Shown here: in pieces, positions 34,493 through 56,552 of the stretch
How positions within the stretch are numbered: position 1 is the stretch's first letter
Layout of the letters: every line of letters starts with the position of its first letter
Source of the DNA: Strongylocentrotus purpuratus
Taxonomy: Eukaryota > Echinodermata > Echinoidea > Camarodonta > Strongylocentrotidae
Assembly: GCF_000002235.5 (NCBI RefSeq)
Contig: NW_022145596.1
Coordinates: forward strand, 29,177,867-29,241,866
Direction of reading: 5' to 3'
Length of the DNA stretch: 64,000 nucleotides
The notes under the pieces: model-generated
The model's input: only the letters and a program-made list of their open reading frames with translations
Databases searched by the model: none
What the model was told of the DNA's origin: nothing
Program-made: the position numbers and the translations under genes

Positions 34493-36830
34493 GAATTAAG
34501 TTATTACGTGGACGCAGAAATCAGATATATAAAGGAAAGAAATGTTGATGATTAATTGAGCAAGAAACGAAGATCAGCATCTTCCCTTTGGTCAAAAACC
34601 AACACATGGTTCAACTATGCCCACTCTTCCCTACATGCCAACACTCATATGTATCTATTCATACATTTTAAAGGAACAAAAGTATGGCGCATAGGCCCAT
34701 ACGATCATATATATATAATTATTGTGTTTTTCTTTTTGCAATAAACTATATATATATATATATAGTTAATTAAACCTCGTGAAGTGTTTGCGTTTAATTA
34801 TGTTTCACTTTACTTTTTATTTTTTGTAATCGACTCTGAACGGGTAATCCCACTATACAGAAAGCTCATGAAACAGACGATCAATGGGACCGACATTTCA
34901 AAAAGGTCCCCGAGACCGATAGCCTACTAAACCGACATCCCACGAAACCGACGAACAGTCCGATCGGATTTTGAAATTCTTGATCTGCTCGATAGATTTT
35001 TTTTTTGGATGTAAAATGGGATGACAACGTTTTCGTACTCGTAGCAGACTTTGGCTACATGCGCCCGAGCCTCGACGATGAGCGACAATTTCTCCCCGGT
35101 CCAACATCACACAGCATGTACACAAATAGGTTATTGACATCATTATATCTTCAAATGTATCTCTATCATGTTATTACTAAGTCAAGTAGAGAGAGAGAGA
35201 GAGGGATGTTCATCTTCAAATTTTGTTTACTCTTGTACTGCATGATTAATGAATATTTCCAATGAATATTATCGTCCCATTGCAAAACACTGTCCCATGG
35301 CGTTCACAAAAAAGTATATTTTTAGCAACCGTCTTAGATTTCTGACACCACACAAAAGTATGAGCAGTATTGATATGAAAGAAACGAGCAAGGGGATAAT
35401 TACTGTCATTTGATTAAGAAGTATTCAACAAAACATTGTTTAAATATTTTTAAAAAAACGGTGAGCGTGCTTCAAAACATGCATCCTAAAACCGTCTTCA
35501 ATACTTAAAGAGTACTGGATTGCAAATTTCGGCAAAATCCTTTCCGCACCTTTACAATGAGTTTATGCCCTGTCCATAATTAGCCTTAGAGAATATAAGT
35601 ATAATTTCATTGGCCTGGTACTGTCTTTCAGAATTATACTCCTCTTTTTCAAGTACAAACTACGTGGCTTTTGTATCAGCAAAAAAATAAATAATGAAAG
35701 TGTGGTGGGCCAGTTAATGAGTTGGAGACGACAAGTTCAAATATAAATGAAAACAAAGAAGCTCGGAATTACAGTTGAAGTCCACTTGATTAATTATGTA
35801 AGTCAGCCGAAGCTCCAATCGTTACAAACGAGGAGTAATTATTTTATAAACATTTTAAATACAAGCTACTTTTCTCGTAGGCTGGGCGGACATATCGACA
35901 GTAAACTAGCAGCACATCCTAAACATGTTAAAATAATCAAATAAACTCTCAAATAATATGACTATAAAACCCCGCACATGGCATTTAAATACTGCGGCAC
36001 CCGACGATGCTTAGATATCACCAGCCAACAAGGAGGACCCTTACGAAGACAACCAATTACAAGACCGGATATATATAATTACCCTTAGGACATCCGACCA
36101 ATTAAGAGAGGAGTTATACCTTTAATTAATTATAACCAATGACAACGCATAATAGATAAGAGTGATTTGAACTAGTCACCGACAAAAATGGGAGGAGTCT
36201 ATCTCTTCGCTAGAATGTCGCGTCCCAGGAAAAACAGTCTATTGTCTAACGTGTTATTGGAAATAAACACCTGTACATCTTGATGCAGGACAACGTGTTT
36301 ATCAAAATGAACAATTTTATCTAATGCAAGAATTCAAAAGCACTCGGGTTGTTTACCCTTTCCCGGCATACTATTGGAAACATAATTAATGCCAAGTCAA
36401 ACTAAAAAATCGTACAATTAATCAACCCAGCCCGGCTCTTCTAGGGCACTAGCGCCCCCTTTAGATCAAATGAGTTGCCCAAATCAGCGTACCACTACAA
36501 AAGCACTCGTGTACGCAGCGGCAGCGGAGCGATTTTCAAAGTTGGGCACCAAACAAAATAGGGCACCAACAACGGGAAATCTCAAAGAAAAACATAATCC
36601 ATTTTTCTAGACATTAGTTTATTCCCCTACTGTGCCCTTCATTGTGATTACCTTATGAGGGATGATTTCTATATGGTTTCTCTTTATACACAACACAAGA
36701 TATTGATTAAGCATCATACTTTGCAGTTGGGTGTGATGGTCTGAAAGTTCATTCGAATTTGTTTAATGATGAGAGGAAAAGGGGACACTTATCGAAAGGA
36801 ATAAGAAACCTATTAGAAAAGAAAAGGAGC
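34493..36830. other. Stretch without recognisable gene
   Basis: It contains a CAATAAAC site near 34738 (possible poly(A) signal of the DSL-mucin gene), a (TA)n run at about 34747-34765, and a short (GA)n near 35190. ORFs here are under 90 codons and show no motif. Confidence 0.5.
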
Positions 36831-36954
36831 ACGCATCAAAGTTATAAAAAAGGTGAATATCAGAGGTGAAAATGGGGCACTTCTTATACCTACAAAAAGA
36901 GACACCTACAAAAAGAGGCACTCACCAGAGATGAAAAAAAGCAAGTGACGTATG

Positions 36955-37214
36955 GCCTTGAGCCATAATGCATGGCCGTAAAGAGGATTTTTTCTGTCGG
37001 GGACCGGGGGAAATTCAATGAATTATTGAACATTTATTGCATTTTCTTTGTTTTATTTTTATTTGTGGAAACCGCCCCCTAGCCCTAGCCCTAGCCCTAG
37101 CCCCGCTGCGTACAGTCATGGTTCGGTGGCAAAGCAATGGCCTCGTAACTGTGAGGCCCCAGGATCAAAACCGTGTCGATGTGCTATATTAACGCCCTTT
37201 TGTGGGGAATTAAT
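36955..37214. mobile_element. Mariner-like MITE arm joined to the transposon-associated ORF
   Basis: It reads from the central CTTGAGCCATAATGCATGG block through the SINE-derived part to GGGGAATTAATCCTCATTGC. There it joins CTGAGCATCCTCAGAAGAG and the ORF, the same junction as at 10376-10384. A (CCCTAG)n run lies near 37078. Confidence 0.7.
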
Positions 37215-37505
37215 CCTCATTGCTGAGCATCCTCAGAAGAGTATTTCACGGCTTAGAGAAACAACATGGAGATGAGAAGTCCTACTTTCATGTACTGGGA
37301 CCTAATCATGAGATATGAAACCCTCATTCTCATCTTCATCAGGGCGCACAGAGAAAAGAATTTCCCTTTGCATGTTGAAGTCTTGGAGGAACTCACACCA
37401 CTGTTCTTTGCCTTGGATCATGTGAACTACTCGCGGTGGATGCCAGTCCACATCAGAGATATGAATACCTTGTCCGACAATATCATGGATGAGTTTGAGA
37501 AGTGA
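37215..37505 (+). mobile_element. Fragment of the unclassified transposon-associated ORF
   Basis: The open frame from ATG 37266 reads SPTFMYWDLIMRYETLILIF, FFALDHVNYSRWMPVHIRDM and DNIMDEFEK. It matches the minus-strand copy at 10122-10343 and runs further before a stop at 37503. Only the first roughly 80 codons of the family are present here. Confidence 0.65.
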
Positions 37506-37649
37506 CCTTATCCCTTGGGACACTCAACATACTATATTATGGATAGCATGTTGTAACAAGTCCTCTAAAAGAAAACACTCACTCAAACACTACTGTTTTA
37601 CACATATTGACATTTTTGTAATTTAGGGGGTTGAAACAAAAGAGAAAGT

Positions 37650-37910
37650 TGTCCGGCAGTATGTCACAGTCACCTTACCAATGGCCAATTTGACTTTCCC
37701 ATGTGTATAATGATGACAACTTTCAAAATTAATACCGTTCTTAGTTTTGTCCTATTTCATTCAAACTTAATTTCAACATTCTGCTGTTCGGATTTCTTTT
37801 GGATTTTTGGGGGCTTTTTTCAGAGTAGTTCACTTTTAAGTTTGATAAATACCTAAACAAGCGAAAAGAGAAAGCGACCGAGCGGTGGTTTACCAATGTT
37901 TCTTTTTCTT
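37650..37910. repeat. Dispersed repeat, inverted relative to 55797-56065
   Basis: GTCCGGCAGTATGTCACAGT and AAGCGACCGAGCGG appear here. Their complements are at 55797-56065 in reverse order. Non-coding. Confidence 0.75.
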
Positions 37911-38559
37911 CACCAATCAAACAACCGCTTTTTATATTGATATATTCCCCATAATTTGCACGGGAGCACAGCATGCATCCGAGTTTTTAGCGTTTCTTTT
38001 AGATTTGTAAATATTCAACGCGCATAAGTATCGAAAAAAATGAATAAAAAGTGACAAGGAATTCTAGCAACGCATTCTAAAATCCGAAATTACCATGATC
38101 ATAGATTAACATATCAGCAGGGAGAAAAACTGAAGTCTAGACTACTAAAAACCAACAAAACCCTTGGCCAATGTTCAAATGGTTATGTATACTCAAGATG
38201 TTTACTCAAGAGGTTTTTTTTCCTTTCATGAAATACACTGCAAATAATGCTCACAACGAACGGAGACACAGTGAATGCTATCCCCGTTCAGACTTCTAAA
38301 ATACACCGTATGGCTATACGAAACTCATAGAAATATTCAATAAGTCATACAAAATTTTAAGATTTGTGAGGTCGCAGTACGAAAAAATTACATCTTAAAA
38401 AGACAAGAACAAAAATCCTTATACGGTTTTTAAACACAATCTTATCATGTAAAACTGAAAAGACCTTGAATAAGAAACATAATTGTATCAACTTTAAATG
38501 CAAGCTTGCGATCTTTGCGTGAAATTAAAGAAAAGGTTGATCTTTGTCCCTTTAAATTA

Positions 38560-38930
38560 GGAGCACATTTTATTGTGAAAGGAAAAGGGGCGCTTATCCA
38601 AATGAAAAAAGACACTTATTACAAAAGAAAAGGAGTACGTGTCAAAGTATAAAGGGGAATTATCATATGTGAAAATGGGGCACTTCTCGCTTCTGATAAG
38701 GAGCATTCACCAAAAGGACACTTATGAGAACGAGAAAAAGGACACTCATTACAAAGGAAAAGGGTTAATTATCAGAAGGAAAATGACACTTATTATAAAG
38801 GATAAGAGGTCACGTGATAAAATAAAAAGAGGCACTTATAAGAAATTGGGCATACAAAGGAAAAAAGGAACTGGTCAAAATATAAGGCTTTAAGGGGCAC
38901 TTCTCCGATTTGAAAAGAGGCATTAATAAG
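38560..38930. repeat. Degenerate GGGGCACTTAT minisatellite
   Basis: Irregular units of about 25-35 bp contain GGCACTTATnAnAAnGAAAA. Related blocks lie at 36830-36935, 41000-41540, 56170-56550 and 57360-57560. Confidence 0.75.
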
Positions 38931-38934
38931 TATA

Positions 38935-39106
38935 CAAATAATACACAGCAGTGAGGGCATTAGTAAGAATTAGCCTACCCACACAAGGTACCTTTGGAAA
39001 ATTCTAACCCGCCCGAGACGATAGCCGAGGGCGGGTTAGACCTTTTCAAAGGTACCGAGTGTGGGTAATGTTACTAATGCCCGAACAAAATGATGTGTAT
39101 TATTTG
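38935..39106. mobile_element. Hairpin (foldback) MITE
   Basis: Arms of roughly 75 bp are almost perfect inverted repeats: CAAATAATACACA, GGCATTAGTAA, ACCCACACAAGGTACCTTTG, CTAACCCGCCC and their complements. The centre loop is about 14 bp. It is inserted within the GGGGCACTTAT repeat. Confidence 0.85.
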
Positions 39107-39634
39107 TTTTAAAAAATTATGACGTGGATCCTTGTTATTTGATAAATCACCCTCATCTCAAGAATGAGATCTAGACTAGGTAAGACTGATATAGACCCTA
39201 GGTCTATTCTAGATCTAAGTTCTAACCTATGCTCAGTCTAGACTAGATTTTACTAGTAGACCTACTAGACTAGATCTAGAACTCGTTTTTTTTTTTTAAT
39301 GTTTTGATCTTACTTTTTTAGTCTTACCTTTTAAATCAACATGATCATCCATCATAAACTTGTAAATAAATGCAACAGATCATAGAAAAACTTGAAATTG
39401 AAACTCCAACTTTAACAATGAACGTCTAGACTCGAGTCTACGTAGAACTTGAAGTAACTTAGATCCCGAACCAGCAAGGTAAAAATGTCTTTCCAAAGTG
39501 CAACTTCCAAACAGCGATAATGTACATGTAGAATTGTTTAAAAAGCTGAAATAGTCAAAGTCAAACTCAAGTCAAAGCCGAACATATGTACATGTAGATC
39601 TAGGCCTACACAAAGTCTTGTCTTGAACATTCCA
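39107..39634. other. Gene-free stretch
   Basis: CTAGA-rich degenerate repeats lie at 39165-39270. The rest is AT-rich. I see no coding sequence. Confidence 0.5.
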
Positions 39635-40830
39635 TTAATTATTATAAATGTTCACCACACAATCGTGGATTTGAAAAGTATTTGAAGTCGTTGTAAGGTC
39701 CTGGTGTACCTTCTCCTGCGAAAGTGAAAAAGATAGTTGTTGATGGGAATTCACATGAATATCTGCATTATCTGAGTCACGATCCGGAACTACTATTTCA
39801 AGCGGCTGTCTGGTCGTGTGCATGGAACAGGCGCGATTAGGCCTGCTTGGACCTGGTCCAGGATCTGGAACCGATTGAGTTGCACTAGGCAAATTGATGC
39901 TTCTTTTCTCGTAGAGATGACTCCCAAGATGTGAGGACATTTGTTTCTTCTGCCCGTGGCCACTCACTGATTGAATGTTTCGAGACTCGAAACCGGCTCT
40001 ATCCAGAGTCGTGATGCATGTTGCTCTTAAGCAGTGGTTTGTGTACAACTTTGAGCATCCAACTTTCTGGGAAATTTGTTTCATCTTATTTCCCATTGTG
40101 TTTTTGCCAACTGGAGCATTGCAGTACCAGTTGTCACCATCTTCTGGCTTCTTTGCTTTTGGTTTCCGCCATAGAAAAGGGCAATCTTTGTTTAGCTTCG
40201 ATACAAACAGCATGAAACTCTCAACTGGACACTTTGAACTTCCTGGAATTTCGTATATCACTCCGTTGTTCGTCACCTCATCATCACCATCCTCACGATT
40301 GTTCTTTGTCAATTGATCTCTTTTACTGATGCATCGAAGTCCGTCTTCATCTGTCTCAAGTCGAAAATCGTCTGGTTTAAGTTCTCGAAGATCTTCTCGA
40401 CCACGACTATAAAAGTAGATCTATGTCATAAAATCGACGAAGACTTTGTTCTGTAATCCAGCTGGCGTGTCACAATCGAGCACCGATGAGTTTTGTATGA
40501 TTCCATGTCACTAGCTGAGATCGCGGGTTTGTGCTTGGTGGAGCCTTTGCCTTCACCTGATCACTTGCATCGTTTTTTTGCTATACCACGATCCATCTTT
40601 GCGACGGAGACTTGAATAGAAAGTGCACGAAACGTTATCCAGTCGAAGCCTGTCGGTTTTGATTTCACCCAATTCAATTTGTTTCAGGCCCAAAAAGGCT
40701 TCAAATTTCGCAAAGCCAAACTTTATGCTCTTCTTGGTACTAGCAGAATCAGTCCCATTCAATAACTCTTGCATTTGTGCAGTTGAAAGAATTTCAAAAG
40801 TAAGCACTTTAAATGCAGCGGCAGCCATTC
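39635..40830 (-). mobile_element. Crypton-like tyrosine recombinase remnant
   Basis: From 40828 the minus strand reads an N-terminal helical domain: ASTKKSIKFGFAKFEAFLG, then SSLRRKDGSWYSKKTMQVIR. Further on come SRGREDLRELKPDDFRLETD, LTKNNRED, NTMGNKMKQISQKVGCSKLY and TNHCLRATCITTLDRAGFES, ending NIQSVSGHG. This order and the H-x-x-R and S-G-H motifs match the Crypton-derived tyrosine-recombinase domain also seen in KIAA1958- and ZMYM-type proteins. The region joining the two parts is no longer open, so the copy looks inactive. It is absent from the duplicate at 56-57 kb, so it is probably a later insertion. Domestication is possible but unsupported. Confidence 0.75.
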
Positions 40831-40999
40831 TCGCGAGTAAAAGTAAAACGATGAAATCTCAATGGTTACGATAGCAACAACAAGATGTGGTAATGACCGG
40901 TCATTACAAAAATTACGCGTTAGGCAAAATAAATGCCTGGTCACGTGTACGCTTTCAACCAAGCATTTGATTAGGATCTACGTCATCATTTTATAAAGG

Positions 41000-41540
41000 T
41001 GAATATACACTCATCAGAGGTGGTCAGGGGCACTTCATGTACCTGAAATAGAGCACTCATTTGAGATGAATAGGGACACATGTGAGAATGAAAAGGGGCA
41101 CTTATTAGAGAATTTGTAGGGAAAGAAAAGGGGCATCTATCAGATTATGATAGAGGCATTTATCATAGGTGAGAGAAGGGGCATTTATTAAAAGGGGAAG
41201 GGCTCTTACAATAAAAGAAAAAGCGAATTTATCAGGAGTTAAAGGGCACTTATTAAAAAGAAGAAGGGGGCGCATGTCAAAATAAAGGGGGCACTTAGGG
41301 GTAAAACGAGGCACTCACCTCAGATGAAAAAAGGCACTTATCAGGAGGGGAAGAGGCACTTATTACAAAGGAAAGGGGGCCCTTATATCATTGGTAAAGG
41401 GTACTTATAAGAATTAGGAACGGGCACCTATTATAAATAAATAGGGCACTTTTCTGAAGTAAAGGGGTGCACTTTTCCTATGTAAAAAGGGGCTACTTGA
41501 AGAAGTTGGGGCACTCACCCCACCCCCCTTGGGTTCACGC
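41000..41540. repeat. Degenerate GGGGCACTTAT minisatellite, main block
   Basis: More than a dozen imperfect units, such as GGGGCACTTATTA, alternate with A-rich spacers. Same family as 38560-38930. Confidence 0.8.
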
Positions 41541-42517
41541 CTTTGGTTCTTGTCTGATAGTCATATCGTACAAACATTTAGTGGGTGGGGCTCGTGAGCC
41601 GAAAATCGGCTACCTTTTTACGACTTTCTTCATACGATGTTGTTTTCTAGTTTGTCCGATCCTTTCGCTATGCAATGATTCTTTATACGACGTTTCGTTA
41701 TATGAGTTTCGTATAATATAATTAACATGATTAGGGCACTTAATTTTTAAGTACTCCTACTTCTGAAAGTTTAAATGTAAAGGTTGTTGGTTTTCATGAT
41801 GTTTTCCATCATCGTGGATGAATTTCGCCAGGCAATGTGAGAGGGCGTAGTTTCTGGTCCTCTCTTCGTAGTTTTGCTCTGTTGGATCGACGATAGCCTG
41901 TGGCGTTGTGTTTATAAAATTAATAATGTCAGTAAAATTTAAGTAGTTATTTTCTGTATTGTTATGTAGCTTGTTATTTTAAAGAATAAATAAAGGTTAA
42001 GTACCATGCTCTTAATTTGTAGAGGCTTGTGCCGGGGCTTGTGTTGATGCAACCATGTGATGACAGAATGGTCCTGTAGGTATTTCATATTGAATTTGAA
42101 ATCTGTTTGGATCGAGCTTTTGTAGCAAGAATAGTTATTTCACTAGCTCGTTATTTGACGTTTCTTTAGGCCTATACAAGTTTATTTTCTAGTGTGCACG
42201 ACCCTCTCGCAATACAACGATTCTTTGTCATGTTTATACTTTGTACGAGTTTCGTGTACCTTTCTTGTAGGCTGAACACGCACTGAGCTTTGATCTACTC
42301 CTACTGTAGAAATTCTGAACCCAAAGGTTAGAGTACCATGTTCTTATAAGGGCTTGCTTTGATGCAATCATGGACTACTATGATGCAATCATGTGAGGAA
42401 AGAAGGCGGACAAACAAGTGATGTTCCAAAGGTCCTGTTGGGACGTGAAAACGGGTTGGAGCTGTATAACGAGGAATCATTTTTCGCCAGTAAGAAGAGA
42501 AGGATCGGGATCCAAAC

Positions 42518-51798
<9,281 letters not shown>

Positions 51799-51923
51799 TC
51801 ACGATCAGAGATGGTGATCCCGGGAAGCCCTCCTCCGGAAACTGTAAAGGAAAACTAATGACAAAGGGGGTAGCACATAAGGCTAAATGCGACAGCATAC
51901 CTTACGTTCTAAAAGGCCCAATA

Positions 51924-52617
51924 CACTCTAAAAAAATATTGGGCGCCCAATTTTTACCCAACATGAGGGCGATTATGTGTACAACCAACTGTTGGGTAAA
52001 AAGAAAATACCCAACTGTTAACCAACAAAAATTTACCCAATCAGAAATTCACCCAATTCTCACCATAATGTGTAGCATATATTAGACACTAGTGGGGCAA
52101 TTAAGTTGGATAAAATATTATATGCAAAAGGACATTAGTGCCGCGGAGGGACTAGAACCGCGGACCTTGTGATCTACAGTCGTGTGACATATCCACTCGA
52201 CCACGACACCTCTAATATAAGAATATAACATTATTGTTGTATAATAATGTTGCCTGACTTACGTTTGCCCAGTTACATCTGCCCAACTTATATTGAACAT
52301 GTAATTGGGTAAATACATGTAGTGAATGGTTGGGAGAAAATAACCCAAATGTTGGACAAAAATGGCCCGACCCTAATTTGCCTAATAACATTACCCAATT
52401 ATTTCATCGGTTACTACATGGTTGGTAAGAAATAACCCAATTGTTGGGCTACATTTGCCCAACATCGATTTGCCAAGTAACACCTACCCAACCTTTTTTT
52501 ACCTTTCGTGAGGTAACTTCATATAGTAAATGATTGGGAGAAAATAGCCCAGTTATCGGACAAGATATGCCCAACTTCGATTTACCCAGTAACATCTGCC
52601 CAACTTTTTTAACAGTG
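51924..52617. mobile_element. TA-flanked MITE with CCCAAC repeats
   Basis: The ends are CACTCTAAAAAAATATTGGG and the complement CCCAACTTTTTTAACAGTG, each next to TA. Internally many CCCAAC/GTTGGG words and TTTACCCAGTAACATCTGCC occur more than once. It lies about 125 bp past the sulfotransferase stop. Confidence 0.75.
52138..52216 (-). tRNA. tRNA-like pseudogene or SINE head inside the MITE
   Basis: The minus strand reads GTCGTGGTCGAGTGGAT (A-box-like) and GCGGTTCTAGTCCC (B-box-like) about 35 bases apart. Pairing of the acceptor stem is not convincing, so it is more likely a SINE head or dead tRNA than a working gene. Confidence 0.4.
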
Positions 52618-52730
52618 TAGAAGGCAAAATTCCACTATTCACGAATGGCAAACACGGTCCCTGATCATGAATTCATCTTAACATCACTTTCTCATTCTGT
52701 CTAAATTCATTATTGCGCTTCGATTCACAC

Positions 52731-52880
52731 ATAATTGGCAAGGCATTAATTTACATTTGCCACTCTCCACCCAGGTGAAGTAAATGGGAACCCGGTAGGA
52801 AGAAATTCCTTGAATGCTTTAGCGCCTTACTATGGCAGCTCAGCTACAGCCAACACTGATATGGGGTAATATAATTATGA
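52731..52880 (+). mobile_element. SINE 3' part
   Basis: It contains GCCACTCTCCACCCAGGTGA, AATTCCTTGAATGC and TATGGCAGCTCAGCTACAGC, then a (TAAT)-type tail. The CAGGTGAAGTAAATGGG core also follows the tRNA-Arg-like head at about 24.8 kb and occurs antisense in the DSL-mucin introns. Confidence 0.65.
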
Positions 52881-52899
52881 TACTTTTTATCATATAGCT

Positions 52900-55085
52900 C
52901 CGTTTAGTCTCATTTCACAACGCCCCCTATCGTCAGAGTCAGCACCCATACATGTTAGCCTATGGAATTGCACCCCAAAAATCGTTAAAAATTCTTTTTA
53001 TATTAAACGAAAAGCACATCCACCCCGAATTACGTTATCACTAGCTCTTTCATTGGAACCCTCATGTCCCATTGACTTTTGAAAGTTCACCCACCGTAAT
53101 TTGATCAAAATAGGTTGCAAGCTCGTCATTGCCTATAATACACATGTGAAACAAGTCGAACTTTGGACTCAGTTTGCTAAGCGATTTTAACATTATAGGT
53201 CAAGCACACGAAGGATAAGAAGCATGAATTATCATAGATCACTTCTGCTTGGTTCATTATGTCCATTTCATCCAACCACCAACCGTAATTTTTCCATTTA
53301 GTAAAAGCAAACATTTTGCCGAGGTAAGCAAAAACATGAATATTCATGAATGGTCAGACATTACAGCCTTTTAGTACGTAACGTATAGTGAATAGGAATG
53401 GGCGATGATCCGTCCAGGAGGTAGAGGTCAGTGGTTTGTGCTGGCAATGTTCCAGCGAGCGAAAATGAGACAATCGGAGCAATATGATTCATAATATTAT
53501 AGTGGCTGCGCTATATAGATTTACTTATTATTATTATTATAATTATGTATCTTGGAAGAGGAAACAAAATGTTTGTCTTTTATACTGAATTATAATGACA
53601 CATCAACTAATCTTTAACCAAATATTCGAGTGACCTTTTACTTCTATTTTGCATATTAATCAGCGTTTTGTTTCCAAAGCTTTGTTCTAAAACGAAAGTG
53701 TGAGTTGTATGTGGTTAATGATTATGTACTTTGATAAATGTCCAAGCAGATGAAGAAATAATATAACTTTTCTTTACCATAAATGGTCAACAATGACTTT
53801 CATGATCAGGCCTTTGAAACATTTTGAAATTTCTCTATAATAGTTCATGCTGCCGTTTTGTAAATTCAGCGTAATTCTGTTATGAGCAATGTTCCTTTCA
53901 TTATGTGATTATTATACCAAAGAAACAAGTGTAGACAGTTGTATAGTTTATAGAAAATCAAACTAAGAACTGAAATATGTAATTACATTTATTTCTCTGG
54001 ATGCTCATTGTAGTGCCTAAATTGCTTGGTCGAAAAATCTACCAGTATGAATAAAACTATTCAACTCGAGAAAAAAAAACATGTACGAGTGATACTTACA
54101 GGTGTATCTATGAAAAATAATGAATAGATTCTCTATATATTCTCTAACTATATTCTCTGATGTATTAAAATCAGTGGCGTAGCTACGGAGGCACACCCCC
54201 GTCCAATTGAATATTAAAATATAAACAAGAGGTGAGAGTGAGGGGAGAGATGAAGGAAAAGGGAAGGGAACGTGAAAGGATATAAACAAATATAAATTGT
54301 ATCATATGAACATGTATATTATAATCATTTGTCAATGTGTTGTTACACCCTTTGTAAAATGAGATATTGTGGGCACCAATAAGCTATCTATATCTATCTA
54401 TATCATCAAGGACCAATGAACAAATTATTAGCGATTTTGATAGGCATTAGATTAAAATCATTAAACAGTATGTTTCGCAGGAGTGCTAGGAGTAGTCCGG
54501 GAGGGGGTGTTTCGGGAGGAATGACATGTTTTTTTTTTTTTTATTATCTTTCTATCGTCACATTGGCTTCCAGGATATGGGGATGTTTCTGAAATTAGTG
54601 GATTTAGTATTTTGTAGTCCTAGGCTCTATAACCATAGCGTTAAATCTATTCGTTTCTTCTTCAGATTATTCCATCCCCATCCCAGTACCTTATTATTAT
54701 AATTTTTTGACGGCTCTCTTTTTTCGATTTTGTTTCTCTCTGCGACAACAATCGATTAATTCTCGTTTCATAGTTTGTCTTCGTTATTATTCCCAATTCT
54801 AAAAAGATTTATCCTGCCCTCACCGTATTATCATTGATAGGCCCATATTTTTAGCTATCTTGAAGCTCTGTATGATAGAACAGACCTTGAACAAACGCCT
54901 TCACATGTAAATATGTTTTTCACTATAAATGTACATACATTAGATATTTGCACAAATTATTTGACAGCAAATTCTAGCTCTATAGATGTACTTCACCCAC
55001 AAACATACCCTTTGAACCATTCGATCAAAATAAAATCACTCTTATGGTCTACGGTCACCACTACGTGTGCTATATTACTTTGATA
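52900..55085. other. Stretch without recognisable gene
   Basis: AT-rich. A GGCTGCGCTATATAGATTTA-type SINE/LINE end lies near 53500, and CAGTGGCGTAGCTACG (hAT-type terminus) near 54175 with CACACCCCC after it. No ORF of note. Confidence 0.5.
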
Positions 55086-55089
55086 AATC

Positions 55090-55460
55090 ATTACATTCCG
55101 TCCAGATCTCAAAGCTCCAGATTTATTGTTCTTTCTAAACTCAATACTAAGCTGGGGGGGGGGGACCTTAGCTTATACAAGGCATTCGCTGTGGAATCCT
55201 CTACCTCGAAAGATTCTTAATTGCAGATCAGTTGAAGGGCTTCAAAGTAATTTTAAAACGTATCTGTTTAATTCGGAATATAATTTTTGCTCTGTAATGT
55301 TTCTACTTTCTATCTTACTTCTGTTCCTTTCTTTATAATACAGGTAATCAACTGCTTTTATGTGATCTCTGTTTTGTTTTTGTTTTTGTTTCACAAGTGC
55401 GCCTTGAGCATTTGATTTCAATTGGATTTGGCGCCTTATTATTATTTATTATCATCACAG
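55090..55460 (+). mobile_element. CR1/L2-like LINE 3' fragment
   Basis: The frame reads RHSLWNPLPRKILNCRSVEG and NFKTYLF, the end of a CR1/L2-type reverse transcriptase. It is followed by a 3' UTR ending in GCGCCTTGAGCATTTGATTT and TGGCGCC, a common LINE tail. Confidence 0.75.
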
Positions 55461-55796
55461 TGCACTCAGAACGTTACGATAGGGTTCCAAATATCTAGGT
55501 TAGCATTCGTCAACCTTTGTATATAGTCACGACACCCTTTGAGAAATAAAAAGTGTCGCGTCACCCTCCAAAATTCATTATACAAACATCATTCCCATCA
55601 CTCTGGTACACGTCAAGGGCTATGCACACACAAAAATGTTTCGATAATTATGCGCTCCGAGATTGGAAAGAATTGAGTCTAAAAATGTTGAATATTAAAA
55701 AAATCTAAAAGCATCGCTAACACTCGGATGCATGTTGTGCTCCCTTGCAAATTATGGGGTATATTGGGTAATAAAATGTTTGTTTGATTGGTAAAG

Positions 55797-56065
55797 AAAA
55801 AGGAACATTGGTAAACCGCCGCTCGGTCGCTTTCTCTTTTCACTTGTTTAGGTATTTATAAAACTTAAGTGAAATTTCAACCTATAGATAGACGACTACT
55901 CTGAAAGAAAGCAAACAAAAATCCGAACAGTGGAATGGTAGACTAAGTTTGAATGAAATCGGACAAAACTAAGAACGATATCAATTTTGAAAGTTGTAAT
56001 CATTATACATATGGGAAAGTCAAATTAGCTAAATTGGTAAGGTCACTGTGACATACTGCCGGACT
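55797..56065. repeat. Dispersed repeat, inverse of 37650-37910
   Basis: GGTAAACCGCCGCTCGGTCG and ACTGTGACATACTGCCGGAC are the complements of the earlier copy, in reverse order. Confidence 0.75.
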
Positions 56066-56552
56066 ACTTTAATAACAAACATTATTTTATCAACTTTAAA
56101 TGCAAGCTTGCGAGCTTTGCGTGAAATTAAAGAAAAGGCTGACCTTAGTCGCTTTAAATTAGGAATACCTTTTATCATAAAAGGAAAAGACGGCATTTAT
56201 CCAAATGAAAAAGGACACTTATTAGAAAACAAAAGGAGAACGTGTTAAAGTATCAAGGGGAATTATCAGATGTGATAATGGGGCATTTCTCGCCCCTGAT
56301 AAGAGGCATTCATCAGAGGTGAAAAGAGGCACTTATGAGAACGGGAAAAAGGGCACTTATTACAAAGGAAAAGGGGTAAATATCAGAAGGAAAATGTGAG
56401 TTATTGGAAAGGAAAATTGGGCACACGTGCCAAAATAAAAGGCTCTCATTGCAAAGTTAAAGGGGCACCTCTCAAATTTGAATAGGGGCAATGACCAGAG
56501 ATAAAAAGAGGGCACTTTATAAGCAAGGGGGCATACAAAGAACTAGATGGAA

